A stretch of 57,319 nt of DNA from Streptomyces sp. ISL-94 (lineage in GTDB: Bacteria; Actinomycetota; Actinomycetes; Streptomycetales; Streptomycetaceae). Location: assembly GCF_018614075.1 (NCBI RefSeq), contig NZ_JAGGOZ010000038.1, positions 1 to 57,319 of the forward strand, given 5' to 3'. The position numbers were made by a program, and so were the translations under genes. Numbering within the stretch: the first letter of the stretch is position 1; the number at the start of each line of letters is the position of its first letter. Below, in pieces: positions 8,041-18,558 of this stretch. The notes under the pieces were generated by a model that saw only the letters and a list, made by a program, of their open reading frames with translations, did not search any database and was not told the origin of the DNA.

Positions 8041-9276
8041 CTACGTCGTGATCTTCACCGTGTACGCACCCGACTGCGTCCGGTCCGCCACCTCGATGGT
8101 GATCCGCTCCCCCGGCACGGTGAACGTCTCGCCCACCTCCAGCGGCGCGTCCGCGAGCGGCGGGTACACCGAGCGGTCCCAGCACGCCTCCGTCGCCGGA
8201 TGCGCGTCCAGCACCTCGATCGGGCCGCCGCCCGAGGCCGCCTCGTTGCGCACCCGGTAGACCAGGACCCCTTCCGTGCAGGTGTCCCCGTCGTTGCCGG
8301 CGGAGCCCCGCGCCTCCACGGCGATCGCGCTGCCGGGGCCCGTACGGATCACGGCAAGCCGGGTGCCTCCCGTGCCGCCGTTCGGCGGGGTCTGCGCCAG
8401 CGGCTGGAGGGTGTGCAGCGAGGAGCCCGACTGCACGCAGTCCACCTGGCCGGCGTCCAGCCAGCCCAGCTTCCACTTGTGCCAGGCGAAGAGGTCCGGG
8501 GCCATCCCGAACTGGCTGCCCATGACGTCCCAGTCCCCGACGTACGTGTCCCAGTCGCCCTTGCCGTCCGTCGGCCGGTGGTAGAGGTCGGGCAGGTCGA
8601 AGACGTGCCCGGTCTCGTGGGCGAGCACGTTCCGGTCCGGCGGGTGCCGTTCGAAGACGGTGACGATCCGCCGCAGGTCGGTGCCGTCGGCGCGGATCGG
8701 GCGGTCGAAGTTGACGACCTTCGTGGCATCGGAATCCACGCCCGGCGCGTCCGGGTCGGCCACGAAGTAGACGACGTCGTACTTGCTGAAGTCCACGTCG
8801 GCGTCGGCGGTGGTGACCGCGTCGCGCAGGTACGCCGCCCGGTCCTCGGGGGCCCAGTCGCGCTGTATCCCGTATGCGGTGGACGGCTTGGGCATCCGGA
8901 CCCACTGCTTCTGCGGGTGCGGGGCCAGGCGGAACCGCCCGTACGAGGCCCGCTCGAAGAAGTCGCTGGTGGCGGGGAAGTAGTCGCCCGCGATCTCGGC
9001 GGGGGTGAGGGTGGTGCGGTGGTCGGGGAAGGAGAGGAAGACCATGACCGCGTCGAGGGTGCGCTCGGGCCGCGGGTAGGCGCCGTTCCAGGTGTCGAGG
9101 CCGAGGGAGTGGTGCGCCGCCGTGCGGGTCAGCGCGCACGGCCCGGCTCCGGAATCGGCCACGGCGGGCCCCGCGACGAGCGACGTGGCGGCGAGCGCCG
9201 TCAGGGAGGTGAGCGCTGCCGCCGTACTTCGGATGCGGGAGCGTTCCACTCCCCCGGGTGTCTGCTGTCGCGGCAC
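8041..9276 (-). CDS. Secreted M6-family (immune inhibitor A-like) metalloprotease
   Basis: A 411-residue exported protein with an N-terminal signal peptide: basic start, hydrophobic core ALTSLTALAATSLVAG, likely cut after AVA near residue 40. The zinc site is HETGHVFDLPD at residues 220-230: two His, catalytic Glu221, and Asp230 as third ligand, which is the HExxHxxxxxD layout of M6 proteases. The downstream DWDVMGSQFGMAPDLFAWHKWKLGW segment, given here only as a landmark near residues 248-270, is typical of the family. A C-terminal beta-rich domain follows. It acts outside the cell, probably in protein degradation. Transcribed toward the tRNA-Lys. Confidence 0.9.
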   Translation of the reverse strand: MPRQQTPGGVERSRIRSTAAALTSLTALAATSLVAGPAVADSGAGPCALTRTAAHHSLGLDTWNGAYPRPERTLDAVMVFLSFPDHRTTLTPAEIAGDYFPATSDFFERASYGRFRLAPHPQKQWVRMPKPSTAYGIQRDWAPEDRAAYLRDAVTTADADVDFSKYDVVYFVADPDAPGVDSDATKVVNFDRPIRADGTDLRRIVTVFERHPPDRNVLAHETGHVFDLPDLYHRPTDGKGDWDTYVGDWDVMGSQFGMAPDLFAWHKWKLGWLDAGQVDCVQSGSSLHTLQPLAQTPPNGGTGGTRLAVIRTGPGSAIAVEARGSAGNDGDTCTEGVLVYRVRNEAASGGGPIEVLDAHPATEACWDRSVYPPLADAPLEVGETFTVPGERITIEVADRTQSGAYTVKITT

Positions 9277-9622
9277 ATCGACCTCCGGTGGTGGATTCGT
9301 ACCTGTTCATCCACCTTGAGGCGATTGTCTTACTGATGCCCTGTTCCGCTGCCCCACATGAGTGAGCAATAGGGCAAGCCGGTGACCCCCGGACTTCACG
9401 CCCCTGCCTACAGAACGTCACGACCGATCACCTGAGATCAGCAGAGGTCGCCGCATGCTCACAGCCGCGCAGAAACGATCACGCGGTCTTCGGCCGTCGA
9501 TCCGTCATCACGCCGAACTCCCGGCTCCCGCGCGGCGGCGCCGCTGGATAGGGCCTCCCGGCAGCCTCTATGATCGGCACACTTTCCTGCACGGACACTC
9601 ACGAGCACTGCGGGAGCCAACG

Positions 9623-11563
9623 GTGAGCGGAACCTCAGAAGGAACCGGTTCGGCGGCCGACAGCATCCGATCGGCCATTACGGAGCGTCACCCAGCAGTG
9701 CCGGCGGCGGCATCCCTGTCGCGCGCCGAATCCGATCTGCGCGACTACAGGGCCGCCTTCAACGCGGCCCACCTCGCCATGGCCGTCGTCGACCGCGACG
9801 GTTATGTCGTCGCCGCCAACCAGGCGTTCGCCGGACTGCTGGGCGCCGAGCCGCCCACACTGGTCCACCGGTGCGCCGCCGACCTGGTGGACCTGGCCGC
9901 GGAGGCCCGCACCTGGGCCGCGTACCAGGAGGTGCTGCGCGGGCGCCAGGCCCGGCTGCGCTGCACCCGGCGCCTCAAACACCCCGACGGGCATTCCCTG
10001 TGGACCGAGGTCACGCTCGGGCCGGTGCCCGGGACCAGTGAAGTCCTGCTGTCGGTCGCCGACATCAGCGACCGGCGCGACCTCCAGGCCCGGCTGCGCC
10101 ACCTCCAGATGCACGACCCGGTGACCCGGCTGCCCAACCGGGCGCTGTTCTTCGAGCGGCTCTCGGCCGCCTTGGAGGCGTCCTCGTACGAGCACGGCGG
10201 CGGCACCGGCCGGATCGGGCTGTGCTACCTGGACCTCGACGGGTTCAAGGCGGTCAACGACACCCTCGGCCACCGGGTCGGCGACCGGCTGCTGGCGGCC
10301 GTCGCGGCCCGGCTGACCCACTGCGCCGACCAGTCCGGATACGGGCGCACGGGCGGCCACTTGGTGGCGCGGCTCGGCGGCGACGAATTCGCCCTGCTGG
10401 TCGAGGACTCCACCGGCACCGAGCAGCTCGCGGACCTGGCGCGGAGCGTACTGGCCGCCGTACAGGAGCCGTTCGACCTGGCTGGGCAGCGGCTGTCGGT
10501 CTCCGCGTCGATCGGGGTGGTGGAACGGGCCGTGGCCGGAACCTCGGCGACCTGCCTGATGCAGGCCGCCGACACGACCCTGTACTGGGCCAAGGCGGAC
10601 GGCAAGGCCCGCTGGACCCTCTTCGACCCGGAGCGCAACGCGCACCGCATGACCCGGCAGGCGCTCTCCTCCACGCTGCGGCCGGCCGTGGAGCGCGGCG
10701 AGTTCGAGCTGGAGTACCAGCCGCTGGTGGACCTGGAGAGCGGAGCCCTGCGCGGGGTCGAGGCGCTGGTGCGCTGGAACCATCCGCAGTTCGGCACGTT
10801 GACGCCGAATCGGTTCATCGGGATCGCCGAAGAAGACGGCTCCATCGTGCAGTTGGGGCAGTGGGTGCTGCGCACGGCCTGCCGGCAGGCGCGGCGCTGG
10901 CAGATCGAGCAGCCCAGCGACTCCCCTGTCTTCGTGTCCGTGAACGTCGCGGTGCGGCAGGTGTGGGACTCGGACCTGGTGGGCGATGTCGCGGAGATCC
11001 TGGCCGAGACGGGGCTGGCTCCGCAGCTGCTCCAGCTGGAGCTGACCGAGTCGGCCGTGATGGGCTCGGCGGGGCGGCCGCTCCAGGCCCTCCAGTCGCT
11101 GAGCGACATGGGCGTGCGGATCGCGATCGACGATTTCGGCACCGGGTACTCGAACCTCGCCTACCTCAGCCGGCTGCCGGTCTCGGTACTGAAGCTGGAC
11201 GGCTCCTTCGTGCGGGGCTTCCGCTACGAGGAGGGCACGCACCCGAACCCGGCGGACGAGACCATCGTCGAAGCGCTGGTGCAGCTCGCGCACCGGCTGG
11301 GGCTGACGGTGACGGCGGAATGCGTGGAGACCGCCGGGCAGGCGGCCCGTCTGCGGCGCGTCGGCTGCGACACCGGGCAGGGGTGGCTGTACTCCCGGGC
11401 GGTGGCACCGGATGTGATCGCCCGCATGATCGGCCGCAAGGTCGCGGCGGCTGTCACTGCCGCTGCCGCTGCCGCTGCCGGGACACCGGAGCCGGCCCCC
11501 GCTGCGGCATCCGCGTCCTCCGCCTCAGAGCAGGACGGGCCTGCTCAGCACCCCCTCGTCTGA
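9623..11563 (+). CDS. cdgA: PAS-GGDEF-EAL cyclic-di-GMP enzyme, CdgA-like
   Basis: A 646-residue cytosolic protein from GTG 9623 (CGGGAG six bases upstream); the frame is open to 9455 but that extension is Arg/Pro-rich and unlikely. Domains in order: PAS (about 35-155), GGDEF (about 160-335), EAL (about 350-610). The GGDEF site is intact (RLGGDEF, 252-256). No RxxD inhibitory site is seen before it. The EAL domain keeps GVEALVRW (EAL 380-382), LELTES, DDFGTGYS and the late TAECVE glutamate, so both synthesis and hydrolysis of c-di-GMP look possible. The domain order and setting among chitinase, LPMO and nag genes match CdgA of S. coelicolor, a BldD target in development. I found no clear BldD box by eye. 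Confidence 0.85.
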   Translation: MSGTSEGTGSAADSIRSAITERHPAVPAAASLSRAESDLRDYRAAFNAAHLAMAVVDRDGYVVAANQAFAGLLGAEPPTLVHRCAADLVDLAAEARTWAAYQEVLRGRQARLRCTRRLKHPDGHSLWTEVTLGPVPGTSEVLLSVADISDRRDLQARLRHLQMHDPVTRLPNRALFFERLSAALEASSYEHGGGTGRIGLCYLDLDGFKAVNDTLGHRVGDRLLAAVAARLTHCADQSGYGRTGGHLVARLGGDEFALLVEDSTGTEQLADLARSVLAAVQEPFDLAGQRLSVSASIGVVERAVAGTSATCLMQAADTTLYWAKADGKARWTLFDPERNAHRMTRQALSSTLRPAVERGEFELEYQPLVDLESGALRGVEALVRWNHPQFGTLTPNRFIGIAEEDGSIVQLGQWVLRTACRQARRWQIEQPSDSPVFVSVNVAVRQVWDSDLVGDVAEILAETGLAPQLLQLELTESAVMGSAGRPLQALQSLSDMGVRIAIDDFGTGYSNLAYLSRLPVSVLKLDGSFVRGFRYEEGTHPNPADETIVEALVQLAHRLGLTVTAECVETAGQAARLRRVGCDTGQGWLYSRAVAPDVIARMIGRKVAAAVTAAAAAAAGTPEPAPAAASASSASEQDGPAQHPLV

Positions 11564-11599
11564 GCGGAGGGGCGGGGCAGGCCACCGGTCGCGCCGACA

Positions 11600-11637
11600 C
11601 GGCCGCCCCCGGCCTCTGACGAGGACGGGGGCGGCCG
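11600..11637. terminator. Bidirectional terminator between cdgA and chitinase
   Basis: Perfect 12-bp stem CGGCCGCCCCCG/CGGGGGCGGCCG around a 14-base loop, between two convergent genes. Confidence 0.85.
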
Positions 11638-11662
11638 GCGCTCGGCGCGGGGTGGGGGGAGA

Positions 11663-13348
<1,686 letters not shown>

Positions 13349-13430
13349 GAACTGCCTCCGGGGGGTGGGAGGGGAGAGCAAGAAGTCCGGGTGGGAGAAG
13401 TGATAGCGATCACGGCCACCCCCAGTCAAT

Positions 13431-13458
13431 GGTTTGGACCAAAGAAGGACTAGACCAC
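13431..13458 (-). promoter_or_regulatory. Chitinase direct repeats / DasR-type operators
   Basis: Read on the minus strand, two 12-bp repeats stand four bases apart: TGGTCTAGTCCT (13447-13458) and TGGTCCAAACCA (13431-13442). They match the known Streptomyces chitinase repeat TGGTCCAGACCT and the DasR element TGGTCTAGACCA with a few mismatches. They lie about 85 bp upstream of the chitinase start. Confidence 0.85.
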
Positions 13459-13602
13459 TGCTGGCACAAACGCCCTCGTCAGAGACCTGAGCGCACATCA
13501 GAAACCGCCCGCCACCCCGGGTGACGAGCGGTTTAAGGGTGCCCTAAGACCGCCTGCGGCAAGGTTTCGGCAACAAACCAGCCAAACCCCGTTCGCATCC
13601 GG

Positions 13603-14715
13603 TCAACCGGTGGCGGGTGCCTCCAACGGCAGGCCGTACGCATCTGCGATGAGCCCGTAGGAGTGCAATCTGGCGGCGCCGCTGTGGGCGTTGGCGGTCA
13701 GCATCAGCTCATCCGCGCCCGTCCGCTTGGCGAGGTCGTCGAGTCCGCTGCGCACCTCGTCGGCAGTGCCGTGGACGATGTTCGCGAGCCAGCCGTCCAC
13801 GAACTCCCGCTCCAGCGGGGAGAAGGCGTACGCCGCCGCCTCCTCGGGCGTCGGGACCAGCCCGGGCCGGCCGCTGCGCAGCCGCAGCATCGACAGCGCG
13901 CCCGTGAGCACCTGGGCGCGGGCCTGCGCGTCGGTGTCCGCGGCGAGCGCCGAGACCCCGATGAGGGCGTAGGGGGCGTCCAGGACGGCCGAGGGGCGGA
14001 AGCTCTGCCGGTAGAGGTCGAGTGCGGGCAGGGTGCCGGCCGCCGAGAAGTGGTGGGCGTAGGCGAAGGGCAGCCCGAGCTCGCCGGCGAGGCGGGCGCT
14101 GAAGCCGGAGGAGCCGAGCAGCCACAGCGGCGGCCGCCCGGCGGGCCCCTGCACCGGACCCGGTACGGCGTGCACGCGGGCGTACGGGTGCCCGTCGGGG
14201 AAGTCGTCGTCGAGGAAGCGGGTCAGCTCCGCGAGCTGCCGGGGGAACGCCTCCGCGGCCTCGTCCAGCCGCCCGGGCCCGCGCAGCGCGGCGGCCGTGC
14301 GCCCGTCGGTGCCCGGCGCCCGGCCGAGCCCGAGGTCGATCCGCCCCGGGGCGAGCGCCTCCAGGGTGCCGAACTGCTCGGCGATGGCGAGCGGGGCGTG
14401 GTTGGGCAGCATGACCCCGCCCGAGCCGAGCCGGATGCGGGAGGTGTGCGCGGCGAGGTGGGCGAGGATCACGGCCGGGGAGGAGCTGGCGACCCCGGGC
14501 ATCGAGTGGTGCTCGGCGACCCAGTGGCGGTGGTAGCCGCGGGACTCGGCGAGCCGGGCTATGTCCACGCTCGTGCGCAGGGAGGCGTGGGCGGTGCTGC
14601 CGGCGCCCACCGTGACGAGGTCCAGGACCGAGAGCGGTACGGGTGCCCGGCCCCTCGCGGTGCCGCGGATCCCGTCGCGGCCTTCCTGCCGACGCCCGTC
14701 CCCGGTGTCACTCAT
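13603..14715 (-). CDS. LLM class flavin-dependent oxidoreductase (MsnO8-like)
   Basis: A 370-residue luciferase-like monooxygenase-fold protein. The start at ATG 14715 has GGGAG five bases upstream; a longer frame reaches 14805 but lacks support. Family landmarks: the opening LSVLDLVTVGAGSTAHASL, the substrate/flavin segment YHRHWVAEHHSMPGVASSSP, the IRLGSGGVMLPNHAPL strand, the FGTLEALAPGRIDLGLGRAPG loop, and the late WLLGSSGFSARLAGELGLPF FMN segment. This spelling is that of the small MsnO8-type branch. It should use reduced flavin in the cytosol; the substrate is unknown. It is separated by about 230 bases from the divergent IclR regulator, which may control it. Confidence 0.9.
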   Translation of the reverse strand: MSDTGDGRRQEGRDGIRGTARGRAPVPLSVLDLVTVGAGSTAHASLRTSVDIARLAESRGYHRHWVAEHHSMPGVASSSPAVILAHLAAHTSRIRLGSGGVMLPNHAPLAIAEQFGTLEALAPGRIDLGLGRAPGTDGRTAAALRGPGRLDEAAEAFPRQLAELTRFLDDDFPDGHPYARVHAVPGPVQGPAGRPPLWLLGSSGFSARLAGELGLPFAYAHHFSAAGTLPALDLYRQSFRPSAVLDAPYALIGVSALAADTDAQARAQVLTGALSMLRLRSGRPGLVPTPEEAAAYAFSPLEREFVDGWLANIVHGTADEVRSGLDDLAKRTGADELMLTANAHSGAARLHSYGLIADAYGLPLEAPATG

Positions 14716-14944
14716 CGTCGCTCCCGTCTCGGTTCCCGTCCGTACGGAGACTTCGAACCGTGCGCGGGGCCCGGGCATTCCCGGCAACACCGGGGCAGTA
14801 CTCATGACCGTGGCATATGCCAGGGGAGTAGGTCCTGGCAGAGTGACATGATTGAGCCATCAATCTCCTCAACAGGCGCTCCACATGGGCCTCTTGATGG
14901 CTATCGTGGTAGGGCAAGCGGTAACAACCTGCTAGGGGGAAACC

Positions 14945-15703
14945 GTGGCGCTGAAGCCCGAGCCGACCGCGCCGTTCCACTCGGTGCAGTACGCACTACG
15001 CGTACTCGAAACGATCGCACGGCACACCGGCGGTGTGACCGATGTGCAGATCGCGCGTGAGACCGGCCTGCCCGCAGTCCATCTCGCCCCGATGCTGCTC
15101 ATGCTGCGCCGGGAGGGATATGTCCTGCAGGTGTCCGACGGCGCCTACGCCATAGGGGATTCCCTCGTCCTGCTCGGCTCCGGCGTCGACCGGCAGCAAG
15201 CCCTGACCGACAAGCTCCAGGAGACCCTGGACCGGCTGCGGGACTCGGTCGGCGCGGCCGTCTACATCAGCCGGTACGTGGACGGCGAGGTCAGAATCAC
15301 GCAGTTCGCGGACAGCCCGCGGACGCCCAAGGTGCACGAGTGGGTCGACTTCCGCTCTGCCGCGCACGCCAGCGCGGTCGGCAAGTGCCTGCTCACCCAG
15401 CTCGACCTGAACGGGCGGCGCGACCACCTGTCCCGCCACAAGATCGCCCGGCTCACGTCGAAGACGATCGTGAACGAGCGGATCCTGTTCTCCAAGCTGG
15501 ATTCCCAGCCGGCCACCGTGCCGGTGCTGGACCTCCAGGAGTACGCCGTGGGCACGGTCTGCGCGGCGGTGCCGATCACGGCCGGGGCGTCGGTGGGCTG
15601 CCTGGCGCTGTCGATGCCGGTCGAGCACGCGCACCGGCTGCGGGCCGCGGCCGACACGCTGAACCGGAAGGCCGCGCCGCTGCTGCTGTCGCTCACGCTG
15701 TGA
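14945..15703 (+). CDS. IclR family transcriptional regulator
   Basis: A 252-residue regulator from GTG 14945, with AGGGGG upstream. The N-terminal winged helix is seen in SVQYALRVLETIARHTGG, DVQIARETGLPAVHLAPMLLML and the wing GYVLQVSDGAYAIG. The effector domain (about residues 75-250) keeps the family pattern, including RSAAHASAVGKCLL and the late ITAGASVGCLALSMP strand. It is divergent from the luciferase-like oxidoreductase and may regulate it. A strong stem-loop follows its stop. Confidence 0.88.
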   Translation: MALKPEPTAPFHSVQYALRVLETIARHTGGVTDVQIARETGLPAVHLAPMLLMLRREGYVLQVSDGAYAIGDSLVLLGSGVDRQQALTDKLQETLDRLRDSVGAAVYISRYVDGEVRITQFADSPRTPKVHEWVDFRSAAHASAVGKCLLTQLDLNGRRDHLSRHKIARLTSKTIVNERILFSKLDSQPATVPVLDLQEYAVGTVCAAVPITAGASVGCLALSMPVEHAHRLRAAADTLNRKAAPLLLSLTL

Positions 15704-15764
15704 GGCGGCGAGCGTACGGGGTGGCCGGGAGGGGCGGCCACACGGCCGGACGGCCGGGAAAACA

Positions 15765-15802
15765 CTTCGGGCGGTTCCCGATGAACCGGAAACCGCCCGA
15801 AG
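15765..15802. terminator. Terminator between IclR gene and tRNA-Lys copy 2
   Basis: Perfect 12-bp stem CTTCGGGCGGTT/AACCGCCCGAAG around a 14-base loop. It serves two convergent units: the IclR gene and the minus-strand tRNA. Confidence 0.88.
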
Positions 15803-15808
15803 GACAGG

Positions 15809-15882
15809 TGCGCCGCCAGGGACTCGAACCCCGGACCCGCTGATTAAGAGTCAGCTGCTCTAACCAACTGAGCTAGCGGCGC
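15809..15882 (-). tRNA. tRNA-Lys (anticodon CTT), copy 2
   Basis: Identical in all 74 bases to the copies at 7884 and 22830 but in inverted orientation; anticodon at 15846-15848. The upstream GTCAGCA flank is also shared with the other copies. CCA is not encoded. Confidence 0.97.
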
Positions 15883-16022
15883 CTGCTGACAGAGAAAATA
15901 CTACCTGGTCCTCAGGGGTGCTCAAAACCATTACCCGCGGAGGTACGCGAGGACCGCCAGGACCCGGCGTTTGAGGCGCGGGGGTGCGGGGCGGAGCCGG
16001 CCCCGCAACGGCGGCGCGCCGG

Positions 16023-17762
16023 TCAGCCGTCGTCCAGGCTCGTCGGCGGTTGAGGTGCGGGAGGCCCCGGCGGCGGGGTCAGGAGGTGTGTACGGCCCTG
16101 GGAATCGTAGGTGGCGAGGAGGGTGGACAGGGTCTCGGTGTCCAGCGGGCGGTAGCGGCCGGACGGGGCGCGGTACCAGACCGGGTCGGGACTGGGGGGC
16201 TGGGGGAGGAAGGCCTCGCGGCGCAGGGCCACGCGGTGGACCTTGTTGGTGGCCGTGACCGGCATGGCCGGGACCACGCGGACGTAGCGCGGGCTCATCT
16301 TCGTGCCGAGGTCGGGCTGGGCGGCGAGGAAGGCCTCGAAGGCAGCGGGCGAGAACTCGGCTCCCTCCCGCAGGGCGAGGGCCGCCATCACCTGGTCGCC
16401 CGCGACCTCATCCGGGACGGCGTACACCGCGACTGCCGCCGCGTCGGACCAGCGGGCCAGGATGTTCTCGATCACCGCGGCCGCCAGATTCTCGCTGTCG
16501 ACCCGGAGGCGGTCGTCCGTGCGGCCCGCGAAGTAGAGGAATCCGTCGGCGTCCCGGAAGAAGAGGTCTCCCGTCCAGTACCAGCCGTCCCGGGTCCGGG
16601 CGGCCTCCGCGTCGGGGTTGCGCCAGTACCCCTCGAAGAGGCTGCGGCCCCGGTTGACCAGTTCGCCGATGGCCGAGGAACCGTTCAGCAGGCGGCCCTC
16701 CGGGTCGAGGACCGCGGGCGGGCATTCGGAGCCCGTCTCCGGGTCGATCACCGCCAGGTCGTCCCCGGCGCCCGCCCGGCCCAGGGCGCCCGGCGGGGTG
16801 TCGGGGGTGCGCTGGACCGAGGCCCCGCCCTCGGTGGCGCCGTAGCCCTCCACCAGCCGGACCCCGAACCGCTCGGCGAAGCGGGCCGCGTCCACCGCCC
16901 CGGCCTCGGTGCCGAAGCCGAGCCGCAGGGTGTGCGCGCGGTCGTCGGGGCGGGGCTCGGTGGCCAGGAGGTACTGGATCGCCCGCCCGACGTACGTGAA
17001 ATACGTGGCCCGGTAGGCCCGAACGTCGTCCAGGAACGCGGAGGCCGAGAAGCGGCGGCGCAGCGCCACCGCGGCCCCGCCGGCGAGCGCCGGGAGCCAG
17101 TCGGCGATGACGGCGTTGCCGTGGAAGAGCGGCATGCAGATGTAGTGGACGTCGTCCGGGCCCACCGAGAACTGGCGGGCCAGCGCCGAGCCCGCCGCCG
17201 CCAGCCGGCCCTGGGTGCAGAGGGCGGCCTTGGGGGCGCCGGTGGAGCCGGAGGTGAAGTAGAGCAGCAGCCGGGAGGCCGGGCCGGGGCTGCCCAGCAC
17301 GGCCGCGCCCGGCTTGGCGGCGGCGTACGGGGCGAGCAGGGCCTCGTACTCCTCGGTGCCCGTGACCAGGATCCGTACGCCCGGCAGGTCGAGGCCGCGC
17401 AGCAGCGGGAGGTGGACGCGCTCGGTGACGAGGATCCGGCAGTCGGTGTGCAGGATGTCGCGGGCCAGCTCGGGGCCGCGCCGGGTGGGGTTGATCCCGG
17501 CGACGGCGGCCCCGGCGAGGGCCGCCGCGCCGAGCCAGAAGGGGAACTCGGGGGTGTTGTCCAGAAGCACCCCGAGGTGGGGTTCGGCCCCCGGCGGCAT
17601 GAGGTCGACGAGGAGCGCGGCGCGTGCCGCGGCCTCCTGGGCGGTCCGGTGGTGGGTGAGGACGTGCCGTTCGGCGTCCCCGTACATCAGCCCGGGCCGG
17701 TGGTCGCCCCATTGGCGCGCGATGAGCTCCGCGACGGTTTCGGGTGCAGTCGTCGTCCGCAT
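16023..17762 (-). CDS. AMP-dependent acyl-CoA synthetase (FadD-like)
   Basis: A 579-residue member of the adenylate-forming (ANL) superfamily, start ATG 17762; the frame is open further upstream but runs into the LPMO gene. Motifs: the P-loop YFTSGSTGAPKAA near residue 180, VEGYGATEGG (adenine/acyl site), WYWTGDLFFRDADGFLYF with the ribose-binding Asp, and TATNKVHRVALR with the catalytic lysine near the end. It activates a fatty or aromatic acid as acyl-AMP and transfers it to CoA in the cytosol. The sequence looks like the long/very-long-chain FadD branch. The natural substrate is unknown, and the gene is not in an obvious pathway operon. Confidence 0.9.
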   Translation of the reverse strand: MRTTTAPETVAELIARQWGDHRPGLMYGDAERHVLTHHRTAQEAAARAALLVDLMPPGAEPHLGVLLDNTPEFPFWLGAAALAGAAVAGINPTRRGPELARDILHTDCRILVTERVHLPLLRGLDLPGVRILVTGTEEYEALLAPYAAAKPGAAVLGSPGPASRLLLYFTSGSTGAPKAALCTQGRLAAAGSALARQFSVGPDDVHYICMPLFHGNAVIADWLPALAGGAAVALRRRFSASAFLDDVRAYRATYFTYVGRAIQYLLATEPRPDDRAHTLRLGFGTEAGAVDAARFAERFGVRLVEGYGATEGGASVQRTPDTPPGALGRAGAGDDLAVIDPETGSECPPAVLDPEGRLLNGSSAIGELVNRGRSLFEGYWRNPDAEAARTRDGWYWTGDLFFRDADGFLYFAGRTDDRLRVDSENLAAAVIENILARWSDAAAVAVYAVPDEVAGDQVMAALALREGAEFSPAAFEAFLAAQPDLGTKMSPRYVRVVPAMPVTATNKVHRVALRREAFLPQPPSPDPVWYRAPSGRYRPLDTETLSTLLATYDSQGRTHLLTPPPGPPAPQPPTSLDDG

Positions 17763-17788
17763 GCCGCCGGAGGGTAGCTGGCGTTGCG

Positions 17789-18397
17789 TCAGAATTGAAC
17801 GTCGGAGCAGGCGTAGAAGGCGTTCGCCGTGTCGTTGATGGTCCAGACGGCCAGGATCATGTGACGGCCGGACTTCCCGCTCGGCATGGCGCCCTGGTGG
17901 ACGGTGGTCATGGCGGGGCGGGCGCCGTTGTAGGCGACGGTGAGGAAGGGCTGGGGGTCGAGGTCGGCGCGGGTGAGGGCCTTGGTGCCGGTCCAGCCGT
18001 TCTTGGTGACGTAGTACTTGAAGTCGGTGGTGGAGTGGTTGGCGGTGAACTGCCAGCGGAAGCCGTAGCTCTGACCGCTGGTCGCCTTGGTGGTGGGCCA
18101 GGCGCCGCCGCGCGGGTCGTCGAGCTCGGCGAACTGCGGCAGGCCGGCGGAACATATCCTGCCGTCGGCGGGGCCGGCCGCCGGGAAGCCCTTGAGGCCC
18201 TCGACGCTCTGCGGCTCCCACTGGATGGAGCCGCAGTTCGAGACGGTCTTGTTGGCGCAAAGCTTCTGGCGGCTGATGGGGGTGTCGGTGTATCCGTGGC
18301 TGCTCGCGGTGGGGGCGCTGAGGACGGATACGCCGGCGACGAGGCCCAGGCCGAGCAGGGCGGCGCCGGCTCGTCTGGGCATGCGGAGGCTACGCAT
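17789..18397 (-). CDS. chb: Secreted AA10 lytic polysaccharide monooxygenase / chitin-binding protein
   Basis: A 202-residue exported protein with AAGGAG upstream of ATG 18397. The signal peptide ends after ASS, exposing His34 (HGYTDTP) as the new N-terminus. His34 and His121 (TANHSTTDF) form the copper histidine brace of AA10 LPMOs, and the NAFYAC segment near the end provides the axial Phe. Four cysteines fit two disulfides. It cleaves crystalline chitin oxidatively and helps the chitinase encoded at 11663. There is no extra binding module, as in Chb-type streptomycete proteins. A near-perfect DasR element lies about 50 bp upstream. The symbol is by similarity only. Confidence 0.92.
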   Translation of the reverse strand: MRSLRMPRRAGAALLGLGLVAGVSVLSAPTASSHGYTDTPISRQKLCANKTVSNCGSIQWEPQSVEGLKGFPAAGPADGRICSAGLPQFAELDDPRGGAWPTTKATSGQSYGFRWQFTANHSTTDFKYYVTKNGWTGTKALTRADLDPQPFLTVAYNGARPAMTTVHQGAMPSGKSGRHMILAVWTINDTANAFYACSDVQF

Positions 18398-18448
18398 GAT
18401 GCTCCTTGAACGTGGGGGGAGTTCGGGAGAGTGCGCGCACTGCCATTC

Positions 18449-18460
18449 AGGTCTAGACCA
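18449..18460 (-). promoter_or_regulatory. DasR-type operator upstream of the LPMO gene
   Basis: On the minus strand this reads TGGTCTAGACCT, matching the DasR element TGGTCTAGACCA in 11 of 12 positions and the chitinase repeat TGGTCCAGACCT in 11 of 12. A weaker relative, TGGTATGGACAC, lies 40 bp further upstream (18489-18500). Confidence 0.85.
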
Positions 18461-18558
18461 AGTCCCAGATTATTGACGGGAGTTGTCCGTGTCCATACCA
18501 AAGGGGGAACGGGTGGTCCGGTCGGTTCCGGCCACCCGTTCCCGTGGTTCCGCCGGCG

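Noticed and set aside
9361..9622. BldD box upstream of cdgA
   Set aside because: ATCACCTGAGATCA looks partly palindromic but misses the central consensus bases; BldD control is known for cdgA but not shown by this sequence.
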